A program made the translations under genes and the position numbers. A model generated the notes under the pieces. It was not told where the DNA came from, ran no database searches, and saw nothing but the letters and a program-made list of their open reading frames with translations. Of a stretch of DNA of 64,000 nt, positions 42,001-51,080 are shown in pieces. Where the stretch lies: the NCBI GenBank assembly GCA_036264355.1, contig DATARD010000151.1:7675-71674 (forward strand), given 5' to 3'. Each line of letters starts with the position of its first letter. Position 1 is the stretch's first letter. This DNA comes from UBA5704 sp036264355 (GTDB lineage Bacteria; Acidobacteriota; Thermoanaerobaculia; Multivoradales; UBA5704).

Positions 42001-42686
42001 GGGAACCAGCGCCAGAAGAAGTTGTTGAAGAAAAGGAACAGGATGACGGGCAGCATGAAGACGACGATCGGCCGGCCCGTGAACCGCCCCAGGGCGAAGG
42101 CCGCGCCGGCCGTGAGCACCACCGCCGGCACCAGGAAGACGAGCGTCGGCCGCAGGTAGCTCAGCAGGTGGAACGGACCGTAGGACTGGGGCTGGGTGGG
42201 GTCGGGCAGGAAATGGCTGAAGATCCCGGTGGTCACCGGCAGCACGGCGACGGCGGCGAGGGACGACAGGAGAGCCGCCGAGAACTTCCCCCACACGTAC
42301 TCGCCCGGCCGCAGCGGCGTCGAGTGCAGCAGCGGCCCCACGTTCAGCTCCTCGTCGCGCACCAGCGGCGTGCCCGCCGCCACGGCCACGAAGAAGGCGA
42401 CGAAGAAAAAACCGATCAAGGCGAAGACGTAGGTGATCTGGAACTCGGAGTCGCCCCAGGCCTTGTTGCCGCCCAGCGAGGTGTCGATCGAGCGGAAGAG
42501 CCATTCGCTGCGCGACATCAGCCAGCCGTTCCAGGCCATGAGCGCGGCCCAGATGAGGAAGAACGGGCGCCGGAAGCTCTCCCTGAGGTCGAGGCCGGCC
42601 ACCAGCGCGAACCGGCGGAAGCTGAAGCCCTTCTCTGGAAGGGCGGCGTGGCGGGTGTGAACGGCGGATGACAGCGAGTGATCCAT
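39033..42686 (-). CDS. ABC-2 permease fused to M1-family aminopeptidase
   Basis: 1217 residues. The N-terminal half has two ABC-2-type membrane sets (about 12-14 helices, near 25-310 and 345-600). After about residue 640 comes a periplasmic M1 domain with the zinc site HESAHQWWGH and the downstream Glu in LAEGAANFS, 18 residues on. The GAMEN exopeptidase motif is not obvious; ATNIFFSENAGF occupies that place. Such fusions usually sit beside an ABC ATPase gene, which is missing here. ATG with GGAGGAG upstream. Its stop lies at the edge of the 21-bp array. Confidence 0.85.
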   Translation of the reverse strand: MDHSLSSAVHTRHAALPEKGFSFRRFALVAGLDLRESFRRPFFLIWAALMAWNGWLMSRSEWLFRSIDTSLGGNKAWGDSEFQITYVFALIGFFFVAFFVAVAAGTPLVRDEELNVGPLLHSTPLRPGEYVWGKFSAALLSSLAAVAVLPVTTGIFSHFLPDPTQPQSYGPFHLLSYLRPTLVFLVPAVVLTAGAAFALGRFTGRPIVVFMLPVILFLFFNNFFWRWFPPALDPSVSAVLRLVDPSGFRWLKESWLFVDRGLAFYNTQPVAFDVPFLLSRAGFVLAGLLLVDLSRRHFAGRLLHTRARRAVVAAREDAMAAPATAPVGALGMTSHPPGFVQGALAVARFELAELRSQPGLYIFVPAILLFMYVLYAGSYDNQFDAVLLTPGTAAVGGLLALTAWLVLLFLFYTVESLERERITGVGPMFYATPVPTASLVTGKALALGVVALVAVAAGVLTAAVAILRQGGGIAMDLRPFLLVWGLLLPPTLIVWTAFVAAVLVATRSRYATYGIGLTAMILTVLALTRDHLSWAGNWPLLGGGGGGSPLVWSDLGTFDLDRTALVLNRLLVLALAVPLAWAAVRFFPRRERDRLSPAIPAAERRRTLWVAAGLTVVPLSLGLALWGQVNQGFQGGAVEEKHKEYWRQNHATWLNQPQPYVTHVDMDLDLDPADRAFRIAGAYDLQNRKEKDLDWFAVSGGTAWKGLAWTLNGRPFQPEERDGLYVFRPPQPMAPGASLRLGFRYRGTILAGISENGGDVPLGEFILPSGVILTGRNPDFVPVMGYVERIGVDEKNHYEPRIYPPRFYEGITDADLDRSAFTQQIRITAPAEYTVNSTGVLTGETVKDGRRTVVWESDYPLRVFNVAAGRGWAVKRGPGTAVFYYPGHPWNVPSLLEALNGARRYYAEWFGPYPWRELRLNEFPALATYARGNATNIFFSENAGFLAQRTPAADPAFTVAAHESAHQWWGHILAAGEGPGGIVLAEGAANFSTLMLLEQMRGLQPRLRFGAQIEADYGERRQPTTEKPLAETLSTTGRPGDQTVVYNKGGWALWMMLHQMGRDRFLAGARNFITTWHQSQDHPVIEDFVAAMRPYAADPAAFDDFVRQWFFERVIPEYHLDELRKQPVGAGQWEVTVKLENAGTGRMPVEVAATRGPRFADKGGIDPSYRDARTTVVLGAGEAKEVHIRCAFEPERVVVDPDGYVMQLQRKAASAKL

Positions 42687-42764
42687 GAGGCTCCTCCCCC
42701 CCGGACCACTACGGTAGTCAGGGGGTGGGAGTTTCAGCGGGCGAGGTTGCCTCGGTGCGCCGCC

Positions 42765-42925
42765 CGCCCAAGACCCTCATCACCCCGACCCTCTTCTCCC
42801 GCCCCCTCCCAACCCCCCTCACCGGGAGAAGAGGGAGACCAACGAGAGAGCTCCAACCGGGTTCCCCTCTCCCGGGGAGGGGGGTGGCGAGGGGGCGGGA
42901 GAGGGGACAGGGGTGAGGGCTTCGG
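42765..42925. repeat. Long GC-rich imperfect inverted repeat
   Basis: The left arm (about 42767-42835, CCCTCATCACCCCGACCCTC...) and the right arm (about 42862-42925, ...GAGAGGGGACAGGGGTGAGGGC) are complementary over about 60 bases with mismatches. Lies between the SpoIIE and M1 fusion genes. Looks like a REP/BIME-type element or large terminator. Confidence 0.6.
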
Positions 42926-42944
42926 GGCGGGGGCGCTCGTATTG

Positions 42945-45062
42945 TCACCGCACCCGGATCGCCACCAGGGTGACGTCGTCCCGGTAGGGTTGGCCGGCAG
43001 CCCAGGACTCGGCGGCCCGGGTCAGGCCGGCGATGACGTCCTCGGGGCCGGCCTGGGGCAGGCCGCCCAGCTCCCCAAAGAGGGAGCGCACGCGGGGATA
43101 GCCCAGCGGCTCGCCCTCGGGGTCCGCGAGCTCGGGGAGGCCGTCGGTCATCAGCAGGATCGTGTCCCCGGGCGCGATCTCCAGCCGCCGCTCCTCGTAG
43201 TCGAAGGCGAGGCCGCCCAGGGGCATGCCGGCGAGAGCCACCTCCTCGACCCTAGCGCCTTGCCGCCGGTAAATCAGCAGCGGCGGCATGCCGGCCGAGG
43301 AGACGACGAGCTGGCGCCCCTCCAGGCGCGCCAGGGCGAGCGCCATGGCCATGCGCTCGAGGCCCATGCGCTTGACGGCCCGGGCCGCTTCGGCGAGGAA
43401 CTGCCGTGGACCCGAGGCTCCCGCGTCGGCCGAAAACAGGCTCTTGACGGCGGTGACCATGGTGCCCGCCCGCGCGCCGTGGCCGGTGGCATCGCCGATG
43501 GCGACGGTCAGCGCGCCGTCGTCGGCGAGGAAGAAGTCGTAGTAGTCGCCGCCCACCTCGGTGGCCGTGCGCATGGAGACCGCGATCTCGAAGCCGGGGT
43601 GCTCGGGAAGCGTCCTGGGGAGGAGGGAGAGCTGGAACCGCCGGGCCTCCTCCAGGTCGCGGCTCTTGCGGTCGTACTCGGTCTGCAGCAGGGCCTGGGC
43701 GATCTCCCGCTCCTTGCGCAGCCGCTCCTCCTCCAGCAGTTGCTGCTGATGCTGCTTCAAGTCCGCGGCCATGCGGTTGAAGGCCAGGGCGAGCCGGCCG
43801 AACTCGTTCTTCGAGCGCACGGGCACCCGCGTCTCCAGGTCGCCCTGGGCGATGCGGTCCGCGCCCTCGGTGACCACGCGCAGGTTGCGGGTCATGCCGG
43901 TCGAGAGGGGCAGGATGCCGAAGAGGGCGAGTGCGGTGAGGCCCAGACCGTAGCCGAAGTTGCGCGCCGCCGTCTGCCGCACCTCCTCCAGCGGCACCGG
44001 CCGGGCGATGCCGAAGACGAGGCCGGTGTCCGGGTCCTTCGACGAGGCCACCACCCAGTCGTCGAGGATCCAGCGCGCCGAGCCGGCGCTCGCGTGCACG
44101 GCCCGCAGCAGGGGAGGCAGCCCTTCGAGGCGCTTGCGGTCCGCGTCGTTCGCCGTGTGGAGGCCGCCCTGGCCGTCCACGGCAAAGGCGATCTCCCCTT
44201 CGCCGCCGCCCGTCCGCGCCAGGATGCGGCGCAGGACCTCGTCGCTCTTCACCTGCGCCTTGAGCTTGCCGACGACCTCTCCGTGCTCGACCACCGGCAC
44301 CTCGAAGTCGCGGCCGAACGCCAGCCTCATGGCAGCTTCCTGCGCCTTGCGTTGCTCCATGGCGTGCCGGAGCATCTCGGCCTTTTGCCGGTGCTCCGCG
44401 GCATGTGCTGCGAGGTGATCCCCGACCTGCTTTTCGATTTCCGCCTTGAGCCGCTCTGCATCCGGCGCGGAGGGAACGGCGCGGGCAGCTTCTGTGCCCG
44501 GCGATTCAATCTCCTTCAGAGCCTCGCCGATGGCCGCCGCCGCCCGCGGGTCCTGCCCAGGCGTGGCCGCGAGCTCTTTCCTGACGTCGCGCAGAACCGC
44601 GGCGACGTCGATCACCATGGGATTGTGTGGCAGCTCGCCGGGGCCCACGGCCGGAGGGACCGGCGGGACGGGCGGCACGGGAGCCGGCGGCGGTGCGGCC
44701 GACTGCGGGACCTGCCAGGCCGGCGGGTGCGGAGCGGGGACGAACTCTAGCGAATCGAGGAGCGGCGCGGCATCGCCGAAGCCGAGGACCATGCGGTCGA
44801 GATCCGGATCGGGCTTCCCTTCCTTCGCGGCCCGCATCACGGCCTGGAGCGGCACGTCCCTCATCCGGTCGACGCCGCGCCCGAGCTCGCTCTTGATGGC
44901 GGCCAGCCGGCCGTTCATCTCCCGCGTCAGCGTCCGGGCCTCCGTTTCGGTGGCCCGCCGCACGGCGCGCAGCGACGAGTAGTAGGAGTAGAGGACGATC
45001 CCCGCCAGCGGCACCACCGCGAGCAGCAGGAAGGCGAGGATGAGCTGGGTGCGGATCTTCAT
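42945..45062 (-). CDS. SpoIIE-type PP2C phosphatase with HAMP domain
   Basis: 705 residues. First transmembrane helix at 8-28, a long periplasmic region with a proline-rich stretch (about 115-140) and a helical Glu/Arg-rich part, and a second helix near 368-390. A HAMP domain follows (VVTEGADRIAQGDLETRVPV), then a coiled coil (about 435-475). The phosphatase domain has EVGGDYYDFFLADDG, GDATGHGARAG, MPLGG and ILLMTDGLPE metal-binding motifs. Likely dephosphorylates an anti-sigma-antagonist (STAS) protein in a stress response; no STAS partner is in this window. Confidence 0.88.
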   Translation of the reverse strand: MKIRTQLILAFLLLAVVPLAGIVLYSYYSSLRAVRRATETEARTLTREMNGRLAAIKSELGRGVDRMRDVPLQAVMRAAKEGKPDPDLDRMVLGFGDAAPLLDSLEFVPAPHPPAWQVPQSAAPPPAPVPPVPPVPPAVGPGELPHNPMVIDVAAVLRDVRKELAATPGQDPRAAAAIGEALKEIESPGTEAARAVPSAPDAERLKAEIEKQVGDHLAAHAAEHRQKAEMLRHAMEQRKAQEAAMRLAFGRDFEVPVVEHGEVVGKLKAQVKSDEVLRRILARTGGGEGEIAFAVDGQGGLHTANDADRKRLEGLPPLLRAVHASAGSARWILDDWVVASSKDPDTGLVFGIARPVPLEEVRQTAARNFGYGLGLTALALFGILPLSTGMTRNLRVVTEGADRIAQGDLETRVPVRSKNEFGRLALAFNRMAADLKQHQQQLLEEERLRKEREIAQALLQTEYDRKSRDLEEARRFQLSLLPRTLPEHPGFEIAVSMRTATEVGGDYYDFFLADDGALTVAIGDATGHGARAGTMVTAVKSLFSADAGASGPRQFLAEAARAVKRMGLERMAMALALARLEGRQLVVSSAGMPPLLIYRRQGARVEEVALAGMPLGGLAFDYEERRLEIAPGDTILLMTDGLPELADPEGEPLGYPRVRSLFGELGGLPQAGPEDVIAGLTRAAESWAAGQPYRDDVTLVAIRVR

Positions 45063-45190
45063 TCCTGAAGATACGGATGAAGGGGGGCGGAGGTTCTGGA
45101 GGGCTGAGTGGAGAACACGGACAGGCGTTGTCCTTGAGGTCTGTGTTCGTCCGTGTCAGTCCATGCTCGTCCGTGTTCTCCAGGGCACCC

Positions 45191-45751
45191 TCACCCCAGA
45201 TGAAAAAACGCCCGCAACTGCGCCAGCATCTCGTCGAGGTTGGCGCGGCGGAATTGATTGCGATATCCCTCCTCGAAGGCCTCGCCGACGCGCGTGCGCT
45301 CCTGCGGCGAGAGCTCGCCGAAGGGGCGGCCGCCGTTGAGCTCCTGCAGCGTCTTCTCGGCGGGGGCGCTGCGCCCGGACCACCAGGTCTGGAGACGCAG
45401 GGCCTCGTCGTAGAAGGCATAGACGGGGATGCGCAGATTGTCCTTCCGCCACAGGAAATGGCGCATCAGCTCGTGGTGGGCGTCGCGGGGAAAGACGCGC
45501 AGCTCCCAGCCCGGCAGCTCCTTGGCGATCCGCGCCCAGGTGGGGAGCGTATGGTAGACGTCCGGGCACCAGTCCTCGCCGATGGCGAGGAGCCGCAGCG
45601 GCGGCAGGGGCCGCAGCACGTCCACGTCCTCCGGAGCATGGATGGGATTCCGGTAGACCTCGTCGAAGACCTTGCCGTTGCGGCGGACGGTCCGCCGGTA
45701 ATTCTCGTAGAGCAGGCCCTGGTTCCAGATTTCAGGAGATAGAGGATTCAT
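45191..45751 (-). CDS. Thioredoxin-family protein, atypical CPDV site
   Basis: 186 residues. The core LLAIGEDWCPDVYHTLPTWARIAKEL places a single Cys where thioredoxins have CxxC, so it cannot act as a standard disulfide reductase. The family (BdbD-unrelated, often annotated thioredoxin family) is common in soil bacteria. No signal peptide. The 128-base gap upstream on this strand (45063-45190) contains direct repeats of GTCCGTGTTCTCC-like text and no gene. Confidence 0.7.
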   Translation of the reverse strand: MNPLSPEIWNQGLLYENYRRTVRRNGKVFDEVYRNPIHAPEDVDVLRPLPPLRLLAIGEDWCPDVYHTLPTWARIAKELPGWELRVFPRDAHHELMRHFLWRKDNLRIPVYAFYDEALRLQTWWSGRSAPAEKTLQELNGGRPFGELSPQERTRVGEAFEEGYRNQFRRANLDEMLAQLRAFFHLG

Positions 45752-45843
45752 GGCTGGAGGATAGCAGGTCCGGCAATCCCCCTCTCCTGCTCCCCCTGTG
45801 GTACATTCCGGGACATATTCTTGTCTCCTTCAAGGAGGTTGCG

Positions 45844-48651
45844 ATGAGCTCGTTGCGTCGATGGCTGCTTCCGGTCGTCCTACCCCTGGCGTTTGCGGCT
45901 ACGCTCGCCGCGCAGACCACCGGCGGCATCGTCGGACGGGTCACCGACGAGGCCGGCGGCGTGCTGCCCGGCGTCACGGTCGAAGCCAGGAGCCCGGCCC
46001 TCCAGGGATCGCGCACCGCGGTCACCGACGGCACCGGCGCCTACCGCCTCAACCTGTTGCCGCCCGGCGACTACACCATCTCCTTCACCGGCCAGGGCTT
46101 CGCCACCGAGATGAAGCAGGGTGTGACCGTGGGGCTGGACAAGGACGCCACGCTCAACGTCAACCTGCGGGCCGCGGTCACCGAGTCGATCACCATCACC
46201 AGCGACGTGCCGGTGGTGGACACCACCTCCACCGCCGTGGGGACCAACCTCAACGCTGCCGCCATCCAGACCCTCCCCACCGGCCGCAACTACTCCGCGG
46301 TCGTCCAGATCACTCCCGGCGTCTCCTCCGATGCCAATCCGGACAACTCCGGGCAGTCGTCGATCGCCGTCTACGGCTCGACCGGCGCGGAGAACGTCTT
46401 CTACATCGACGGCGTCAACACCACGGGCGCCGAGTTCGGCTTCCAGGGCAAGGAGCTGAACTTCGAGTTCATCCAGGCGGTGGACGTCAAGACCGGCGGC
46501 TACGAGGCCGAGTTCGGCCGCTCGACCGGCGGCATCATCAACGTCATCACCAAGTCCGGCGGCAACGACTTCCACGGCGACGTCTTCGGCTACTACGACA
46601 ACGACTCGCTGCAGGACAATGCCAAGCCGGTGGTCTCCACGACCACCACGGCCGGCTACACCAAAGAGGACTACGGGATCGGCCTCGGCGGCTATCTCAA
46701 GAAAGACCGGCTGTGGTTCTTCGGCGCCTTCGACCGGGTGACCAACTCGACCGACAGCACGCTGCCGGAAGGCCCGCGCGCCGGCGACGTGGTGACCTCG
46801 AAGAGCAAACGCAACCTGGGCGCCGGCAAGCTGACCCTCAAGCTGTCCGACAGCCAGACGCTGACCGGCACCTTCTTCCAGGACCCGCGCGACGACACCG
46901 GAGCGATCAACGACGCCAACCACTCGCTGAACGGCGACCCGCTCACCTATCTCGGTCTGCGCAGCTTCGGCGGCAAGGACTACGCGCTGCGCTACGACGG
47001 CATCCTCGGCAGCAACTGGGTGCTCTCGGGGCAGGTGGCGCGGCACCGCGAGGAGAACTCGGTCGGACCGGCGAGTGGTGCCGGCGACACCATCGAGTTT
47101 CGCGACGCCGACAACAACTTCTTCCAGACCGGCGGGTTCGGCCTGATCCAGGACAAGACGTTCGACCGCAAGTCCGGCGGCGGCGCGGTGACCCGGTTCC
47201 TCGGCAGCCATGAGATCAAGTTCGGCGCCGAGTACGAGAAGGAAGGCGCGGACGTGGTGCGCCGCTACAGCGGCGGCGAGCAGATCGACGTCTTCGGCAA
47301 CCCGGTCGAGCCGGGCCGGACGATCTACAGCCATTTCTACTGGACGACGCCCACCGCGACGATCGGCAACGCGCCGGTCTCCGCGCTCATCGCGGCCCCG
47401 GAGCACAAGGTCTCGACGCTCTTTCTCCAGGACAAATGGGCGGCGCGGCCGAACCTGACGTTCAGCTACGGCGTGCGCTGGGACCGCCAGGAGATCATCG
47501 ACGCCGAAGGGACGAAGCAGATCGATCTCAAGAAAGACTTCGCGCCGCGCTTCGGCTTCGTCTGGGATCCCAGCCGCGAAGGCAAGACCAAGGTCTACGG
47601 CTCCTACGGCCGCTACTACGAGCAGATCCCGATGGACCTGGTGATCCGCTCCTTCTCCTTCGAGCGCCAGGCGCGCATCTTCAACTTCAGCCCGACGAGC
47701 ACGGTGCCCGACGCGCAGGCCGAAAACGATCTCGGCAGCAACTCGGCGATCTTCGGCGGCTTCACCGAGCCGGCCGATCCGAACCTGCGCAACCAGTATC
47801 TCAACGAGTACATCCTCGGCTACGAGCGCGAGGTGCGGCCCGACGTGGCGGTGGGGATCAAGGGGATCTATCGCGATTACGCCGAGGTGATCGAGGACTT
47901 CCTCTGCCGCGACGACGGCACCTACTGCATCGGCAACCCGGGCAAAGGGATCATGAAGCGCATCTTCACCCTCGACTACTCGCAGACCTTCCCGGCGCCC
48001 GATCCGAAACGGACCTACAAGGGCGTGCAGCTCGACGTCACCAAGCGGCTGTCGAACAACTGGCAGGCGCTCGCCTCGTACGTCTACTCGAAAATCGACG
48101 GCAACTTCGACGGCCTCTACGCGCCGTTCACCAACGTCGGCGCCGATCCGAACATCTCGGCGGCCTACGATTATTACGATTTCTTCACCAACGGCAGCGA
48201 TCTCTCCCGCATCACCAACAAGGGGCCGCTGTCGAACGACCGGCGCCATCAATTCAAGGTCTCCGGCGTCTACTTCACGCCGTTCAACCTGTCGATCGGT
48301 CTCTCCGCCTACTACCGCACGGGCACGCCGCTCACCCGCTACGGATATTCGGACATCTACGCGCGCTACGAGTTCTTCCTCACCGACCGGGGCGCCGAGG
48401 GGCGGACGCCGGACGACTACGAGGCGGATCTCCACCTCGGCTATCCGATCACCGTGGGAGCGGCGAAGATCAATCTCCTGGCCGACGTCTTCAACCTGCT
48501 CAACGCGCAACGGGCGATCGTGCTCGACGAACGATGGGACTTCCAGGAGTCGGACAACGCGTCGCCGACTCCCACCAATCCGTCATATCTGAAACCGGTC
48601 TTACGAACGCCTCCGCGATCGTACCGGCTGGGGGTGCGGGTGAGCTTCTAA
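45844..48651 (+). CDS. TonB-dependent receptor with carboxypeptidase-regulatory domain
   Basis: 935 residues. Signal peptide ends ...ATLAAQ, then a CarboxypepD-reg-like beta domain (GGIVGRVTDEAGGVLPGVTV; about 25-110). The plug follows with QTLPTGRNYSAVVQITPGV and VFYIDGVNTTGAEFG, then a 22-strand-type barrel ending in YRLGVRVSF. This type (Oar/SusC-like) is greatly expanded in Acidobacteria and imports oligomers or siderophores. ATG with AAGGAGG. Its 3' end overlaps the convergent trans-sulfuration gene by 51 bases. Confidence 0.88.
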   Translation: MSSLRRWLLPVVLPLAFAATLAAQTTGGIVGRVTDEAGGVLPGVTVEARSPALQGSRTAVTDGTGAYRLNLLPPGDYTISFTGQGFATEMKQGVTVGLDKDATLNVNLRAAVTESITITSDVPVVDTTSTAVGTNLNAAAIQTLPTGRNYSAVVQITPGVSSDANPDNSGQSSIAVYGSTGAENVFYIDGVNTTGAEFGFQGKELNFEFIQAVDVKTGGYEAEFGRSTGGIINVITKSGGNDFHGDVFGYYDNDSLQDNAKPVVSTTTTAGYTKEDYGIGLGGYLKKDRLWFFGAFDRVTNSTDSTLPEGPRAGDVVTSKSKRNLGAGKLTLKLSDSQTLTGTFFQDPRDDTGAINDANHSLNGDPLTYLGLRSFGGKDYALRYDGILGSNWVLSGQVARHREENSVGPASGAGDTIEFRDADNNFFQTGGFGLIQDKTFDRKSGGGAVTRFLGSHEIKFGAEYEKEGADVVRRYSGGEQIDVFGNPVEPGRTIYSHFYWTTPTATIGNAPVSALIAAPEHKVSTLFLQDKWAARPNLTFSYGVRWDRQEIIDAEGTKQIDLKKDFAPRFGFVWDPSREGKTKVYGSYGRYYEQIPMDLVIRSFSFERQARIFNFSPTSTVPDAQAENDLGSNSAIFGGFTEPADPNLRNQYLNEYILGYEREVRPDVAVGIKGIYRDYAEVIEDFLCRDDGTYCIGNPGKGIMKRIFTLDYSQTFPAPDPKRTYKGVQLDVTKRLSNNWQALASYVYSKIDGNFDGLYAPFTNVGADPNISAAYDYYDFFTNGSDLSRITNKGPLSNDRRHQFKVSGVYFTPFNLSIGLSAYYRTGTPLTRYGYSDIYARYEFFLTDRGAEGRTPDDYEADLHLGYPITVGAAKINLLADVFNLLNAQRAIVLDERWDFQESDNASPTPTNPSYLKPVLRTPPRSYRLGVRVSF

Positions 48652-49773
48652 AGCCTGCATCAGATCGGCCAGGAGGTCGTCCACGTCCTCGATGCCGATC
48701 GACAGGCGGATGAGATCGGCCGGCGGACCGAGCCGGCCGCGCAGCTCCCGCGGGATGCTGGCGTGGGACATGCGGCACGGCAGGCTGATCGACGAGCCCA
48801 CCGAGCCGAAGCTGACCGCGATGGTGAACAGGCGCGCCGCTTCGACGATACGGCGCGACAGGCCGGGATCGCCGGTGGTGAAGCTCACCACCGGCCCGGG
48901 TCCCGTGGCCTGCCGGAGATGGATCTCCCGCCCGGGCGATCCGGACAGGCCCGGAAAAAAAACCTTTTCGACGACCGGATGAGCGGCGAGATGCTCGGCC
49001 ACCCGCTGCGCCGAGGCGCACTGGCGCTCGATACGGAGCGCCAAGGTCTTGATACCCCGTAACAGAAGCCAACTGTCGAAGGGCGCGAGACCCGCTCCTT
49101 CGGCGTTGGCGAAGAACGCGATCTCCTCGTGGAGCGCCGGATCGTCCGTCACCACCGCTCCTCCGCTGACGTCGCTGTGGCCGCAGAGAGCCTTGGTGGC
49201 CGAATGGATCACCAGGTGGGCGCCGTGCGCGAGCGGCTGTTGCAGGCAAGGGGAGAGAAGCGAGTTGTCCACCGCGAGGAGCACTCCCCGCTGCCGGGCG
49301 AGGGCGGCGAGGCGGTCCAGATCAGCGATGCGGAGCAATGGATTGGTGGGCGTCTCGACGAGCAGCAGGCGGGCCGCCGGCGAGAGCGCCGCCGCGACCG
49401 CATCGGCATCCGCGGTGTCCACATAGCGCACCCGGATGCCGTGCCGCGGCGCCACCGTGGAAAGCAGGCGGCAGGTGCCGCCGTAGAGATCGTCGCCGGC
49501 GACGATCTCCTCCCCCGTCCGCACCAGCCGGGTGACGGCGGAGAGGGCGGCCATGCCGCTGGCGAAAGCACAGCCATACCGGCCGCCTTCGAGAGCGGCG
49601 ATCTGCTCCTCGACCAGCGCGCGGGTGGGATTGGCCGAGCGCGAGTAGTCGTACTCGCCGAAATCCACCGCGGACGGCTGGCGGAAGGTCGCGGTCTGAT
49701 AGATCGGCGGCGCCACCGCGCCATAGGGGTCACGCTCCGAAACGATGCGCACACAGCGGGTCGCGGTTTTCAT
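48601..49773 (-). CDS. PLP-dependent trans-sulfuration enzyme (second copy)
   Basis: 390 residues of the Cys/Met metabolism family (cystathionine gamma-synthase, beta-lyase, or O-acylhomoserine sulfhydrylase). Tyr and Arg of the neighbouring-subunit phosphate site are in YDYSRSANPTR; the Schiff-base Lys is in VIHSATKALCGHSD; AVDNSLLSP holds the PLP Asp. Its ATG overlaps the homoserine dehydrogenase stop (ATGA). Together with the first copy it gives the two PLP steps from activated homoserine to homocysteine; which does which is not decided here. Its 3' end overlaps the TonB receptor gene. Confidence 0.85.
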   Translation of the reverse strand: MKTATRCVRIVSERDPYGAVAPPIYQTATFRQPSAVDFGEYDYSRSANPTRALVEEQIAALEGGRYGCAFASGMAALSAVTRLVRTGEEIVAGDDLYGGTCRLLSTVAPRHGIRVRYVDTADADAVAAALSPAARLLLVETPTNPLLRIADLDRLAALARQRGVLLAVDNSLLSPCLQQPLAHGAHLVIHSATKALCGHSDVSGGAVVTDDPALHEEIAFFANAEGAGLAPFDSWLLLRGIKTLALRIERQCASAQRVAEHLAAHPVVEKVFFPGLSGSPGREIHLRQATGPGPVVSFTTGDPGLSRRIVEAARLFTIAVSFGSVGSSISLPCRMSHASIPRELRGRLGPPADLIRLSIGIEDVDDLLADLMQALEAHPHPQPVRSRRRS

Positions 49774-51068
49774 GCGACCTCCTCCAGGGTGCGCTCCGCC
49801 GCGAGATCAAAGAGATCGGCCAGCACCGCTTCGGTGGTCGGCCAGCGGCCGGCGCCGCGCGCGGCGAGATCGGTCACCCGGCCGTCGCGGCTTTCGATGC
49901 GCAACGCGTTGTCCGCGCCGCGCGCCCTGGCGAACAGGTGGCCGTGGGGGATTTCCAGCGGCTGCACGCTCGCCCGCAGGCCGGCGGCAGTGCGCTCGCA
50001 GGTGGCCACCAGCCGCACGGCCTGGCCGCGGCGGGCCGCCGTTTCGAGGGCCGAGCGGTCGAGGCCGAGAATTCCCCGCCGCGGGATGCGCCGCCAGTCG
50101 AGCACGGTGCCGAACGCCTCGCGGGCGAGGAGCGCGAGCTTCTGCGCGCTGTCCGAGCCGTCGAGGTCGAGCAGCGGATCGGCCTCAGCGTACCCGGCCT
50201 CCTGGGCGGCGGCCAGCGCGTCGTCGAACGCCAGGCCGGCGGCGCAGCGGTCGAGCACGTCGTTGCAGGTGCCGTTGAGCACACCGGAGATCGACTGCAC
50301 CCTCCCGGCCGCGGCGGCCCGGCGGACCGCCTCCAGGGCCGGCAGCGCGCCGCCGACGCTGGCGCTGAACCGCAGCGACGCTCCGCGGCGGCCGGCGAGA
50401 CGGGTCAGCGCGCCGACGTCCGTGGCGAGGAGCGCTTTGTTCGCCGTCACCACCGACCGGCCCGACTCCAAGGCGTCGACGATCAGCGAGCGGGCCGGCT
50501 CCGTTCCGCCGAACAGCTCGACGACCACGTCGGCCTCCTGGCGCACCAGAGCCGCGGCATCGCGGACGAGAAGACCGCGCGGCACCCCCGGCCGCTCGCG
50601 CTCCAGATCGCGCACCGCGACGCCGGTGACGCGGAAGAGATCGGGCCGTGCCAGGAGCCGGGCGAGCACGCCGCCCCCGACGGTGCCACAGCCGAGAAGG
50701 GCGACCCGGAGGAGTGGAGCTCCGCCTGGCGCGGTCCGCACGGCCTGGGCATGTTCCGTCGCTCCCGGAACGACCACGATGCCGCGGCTTTCAGTGGGCA
50801 GAAGACTTTCCTGGAAGGGAGGGACGAGAGTGGCCGGGAGGCCGGAGCGGTCGAGGGCGTGGACCAGAAGCGCCGCCAAGGCGCCAGGTTGTGATGGCAG
50901 GCCCAGTTGCTCGGCTCGTTGCAACAGGTCGTCGGCGATCGGCTCCTGCGGGGACACCACGGCGACGACGGCGCGGCCGGCGCGCCATGCACCGTAGATC
51001 GCATGCACGGCGTGGTGGAGGTCGGCTTCCGAACCGATCACAACGGGAATCTCAGTGCTCGTCTGCAT
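49770..51068 (-). CDS. hom: Homoserine dehydrogenase
   Basis: 432 residues. The dehydrogenase runs from about residue 118: LLGCGTVGGGV (NAD(P)), VVTANKALLA (catalytic Lys), FSASVGGALPALE, GVLNGTCNDVLD and EADPLLDLDGSDSAQKLALLA. The first 115 residues are unusual, with VVAVVSPQEPIADDLLQRA and ESRGIVVVPGATE resembling a shortened aspartokinase domain without its ATP site. No C-terminal ACT domain. AAGGAAAAAGCC precedes the ATG. Makes homoserine from aspartate semialdehyde; middle gene of the methionine operon. Confidence 0.85.
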   Translation of the reverse strand: MQTSTEIPVVIGSEADLHHAVHAIYGAWRAGRAVVAVVSPQEPIADDLLQRAEQLGLPSQPGALAALLVHALDRSGLPATLVPPFQESLLPTESRGIVVVPGATEHAQAVRTAPGGAPLLRVALLGCGTVGGGVLARLLARPDLFRVTGVAVRDLERERPGVPRGLLVRDAAALVRQEADVVVELFGGTEPARSLIVDALESGRSVVTANKALLATDVGALTRLAGRRGASLRFSASVGGALPALEAVRRAAAAGRVQSISGVLNGTCNDVLDRCAAGLAFDDALAAAQEAGYAEADPLLDLDGSDSAQKLALLAREAFGTVLDWRRIPRRGILGLDRSALETAARRGQAVRLVATCERTAAGLRASVQPLEIPHGHLFARARGADNALRIESRDGRVTDLAARGAGRWPTTEAVLADLFDLAAERTLEEVA

Positions 51069-51080
51069 GGCTTTTTCCTT

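Noticed and set aside
45880..48510. 876-codon minus-strand frame opposite the TonB receptor
   Set aside because: Shadow frame; composition is unlike a real protein and the receptor is unmistakable.
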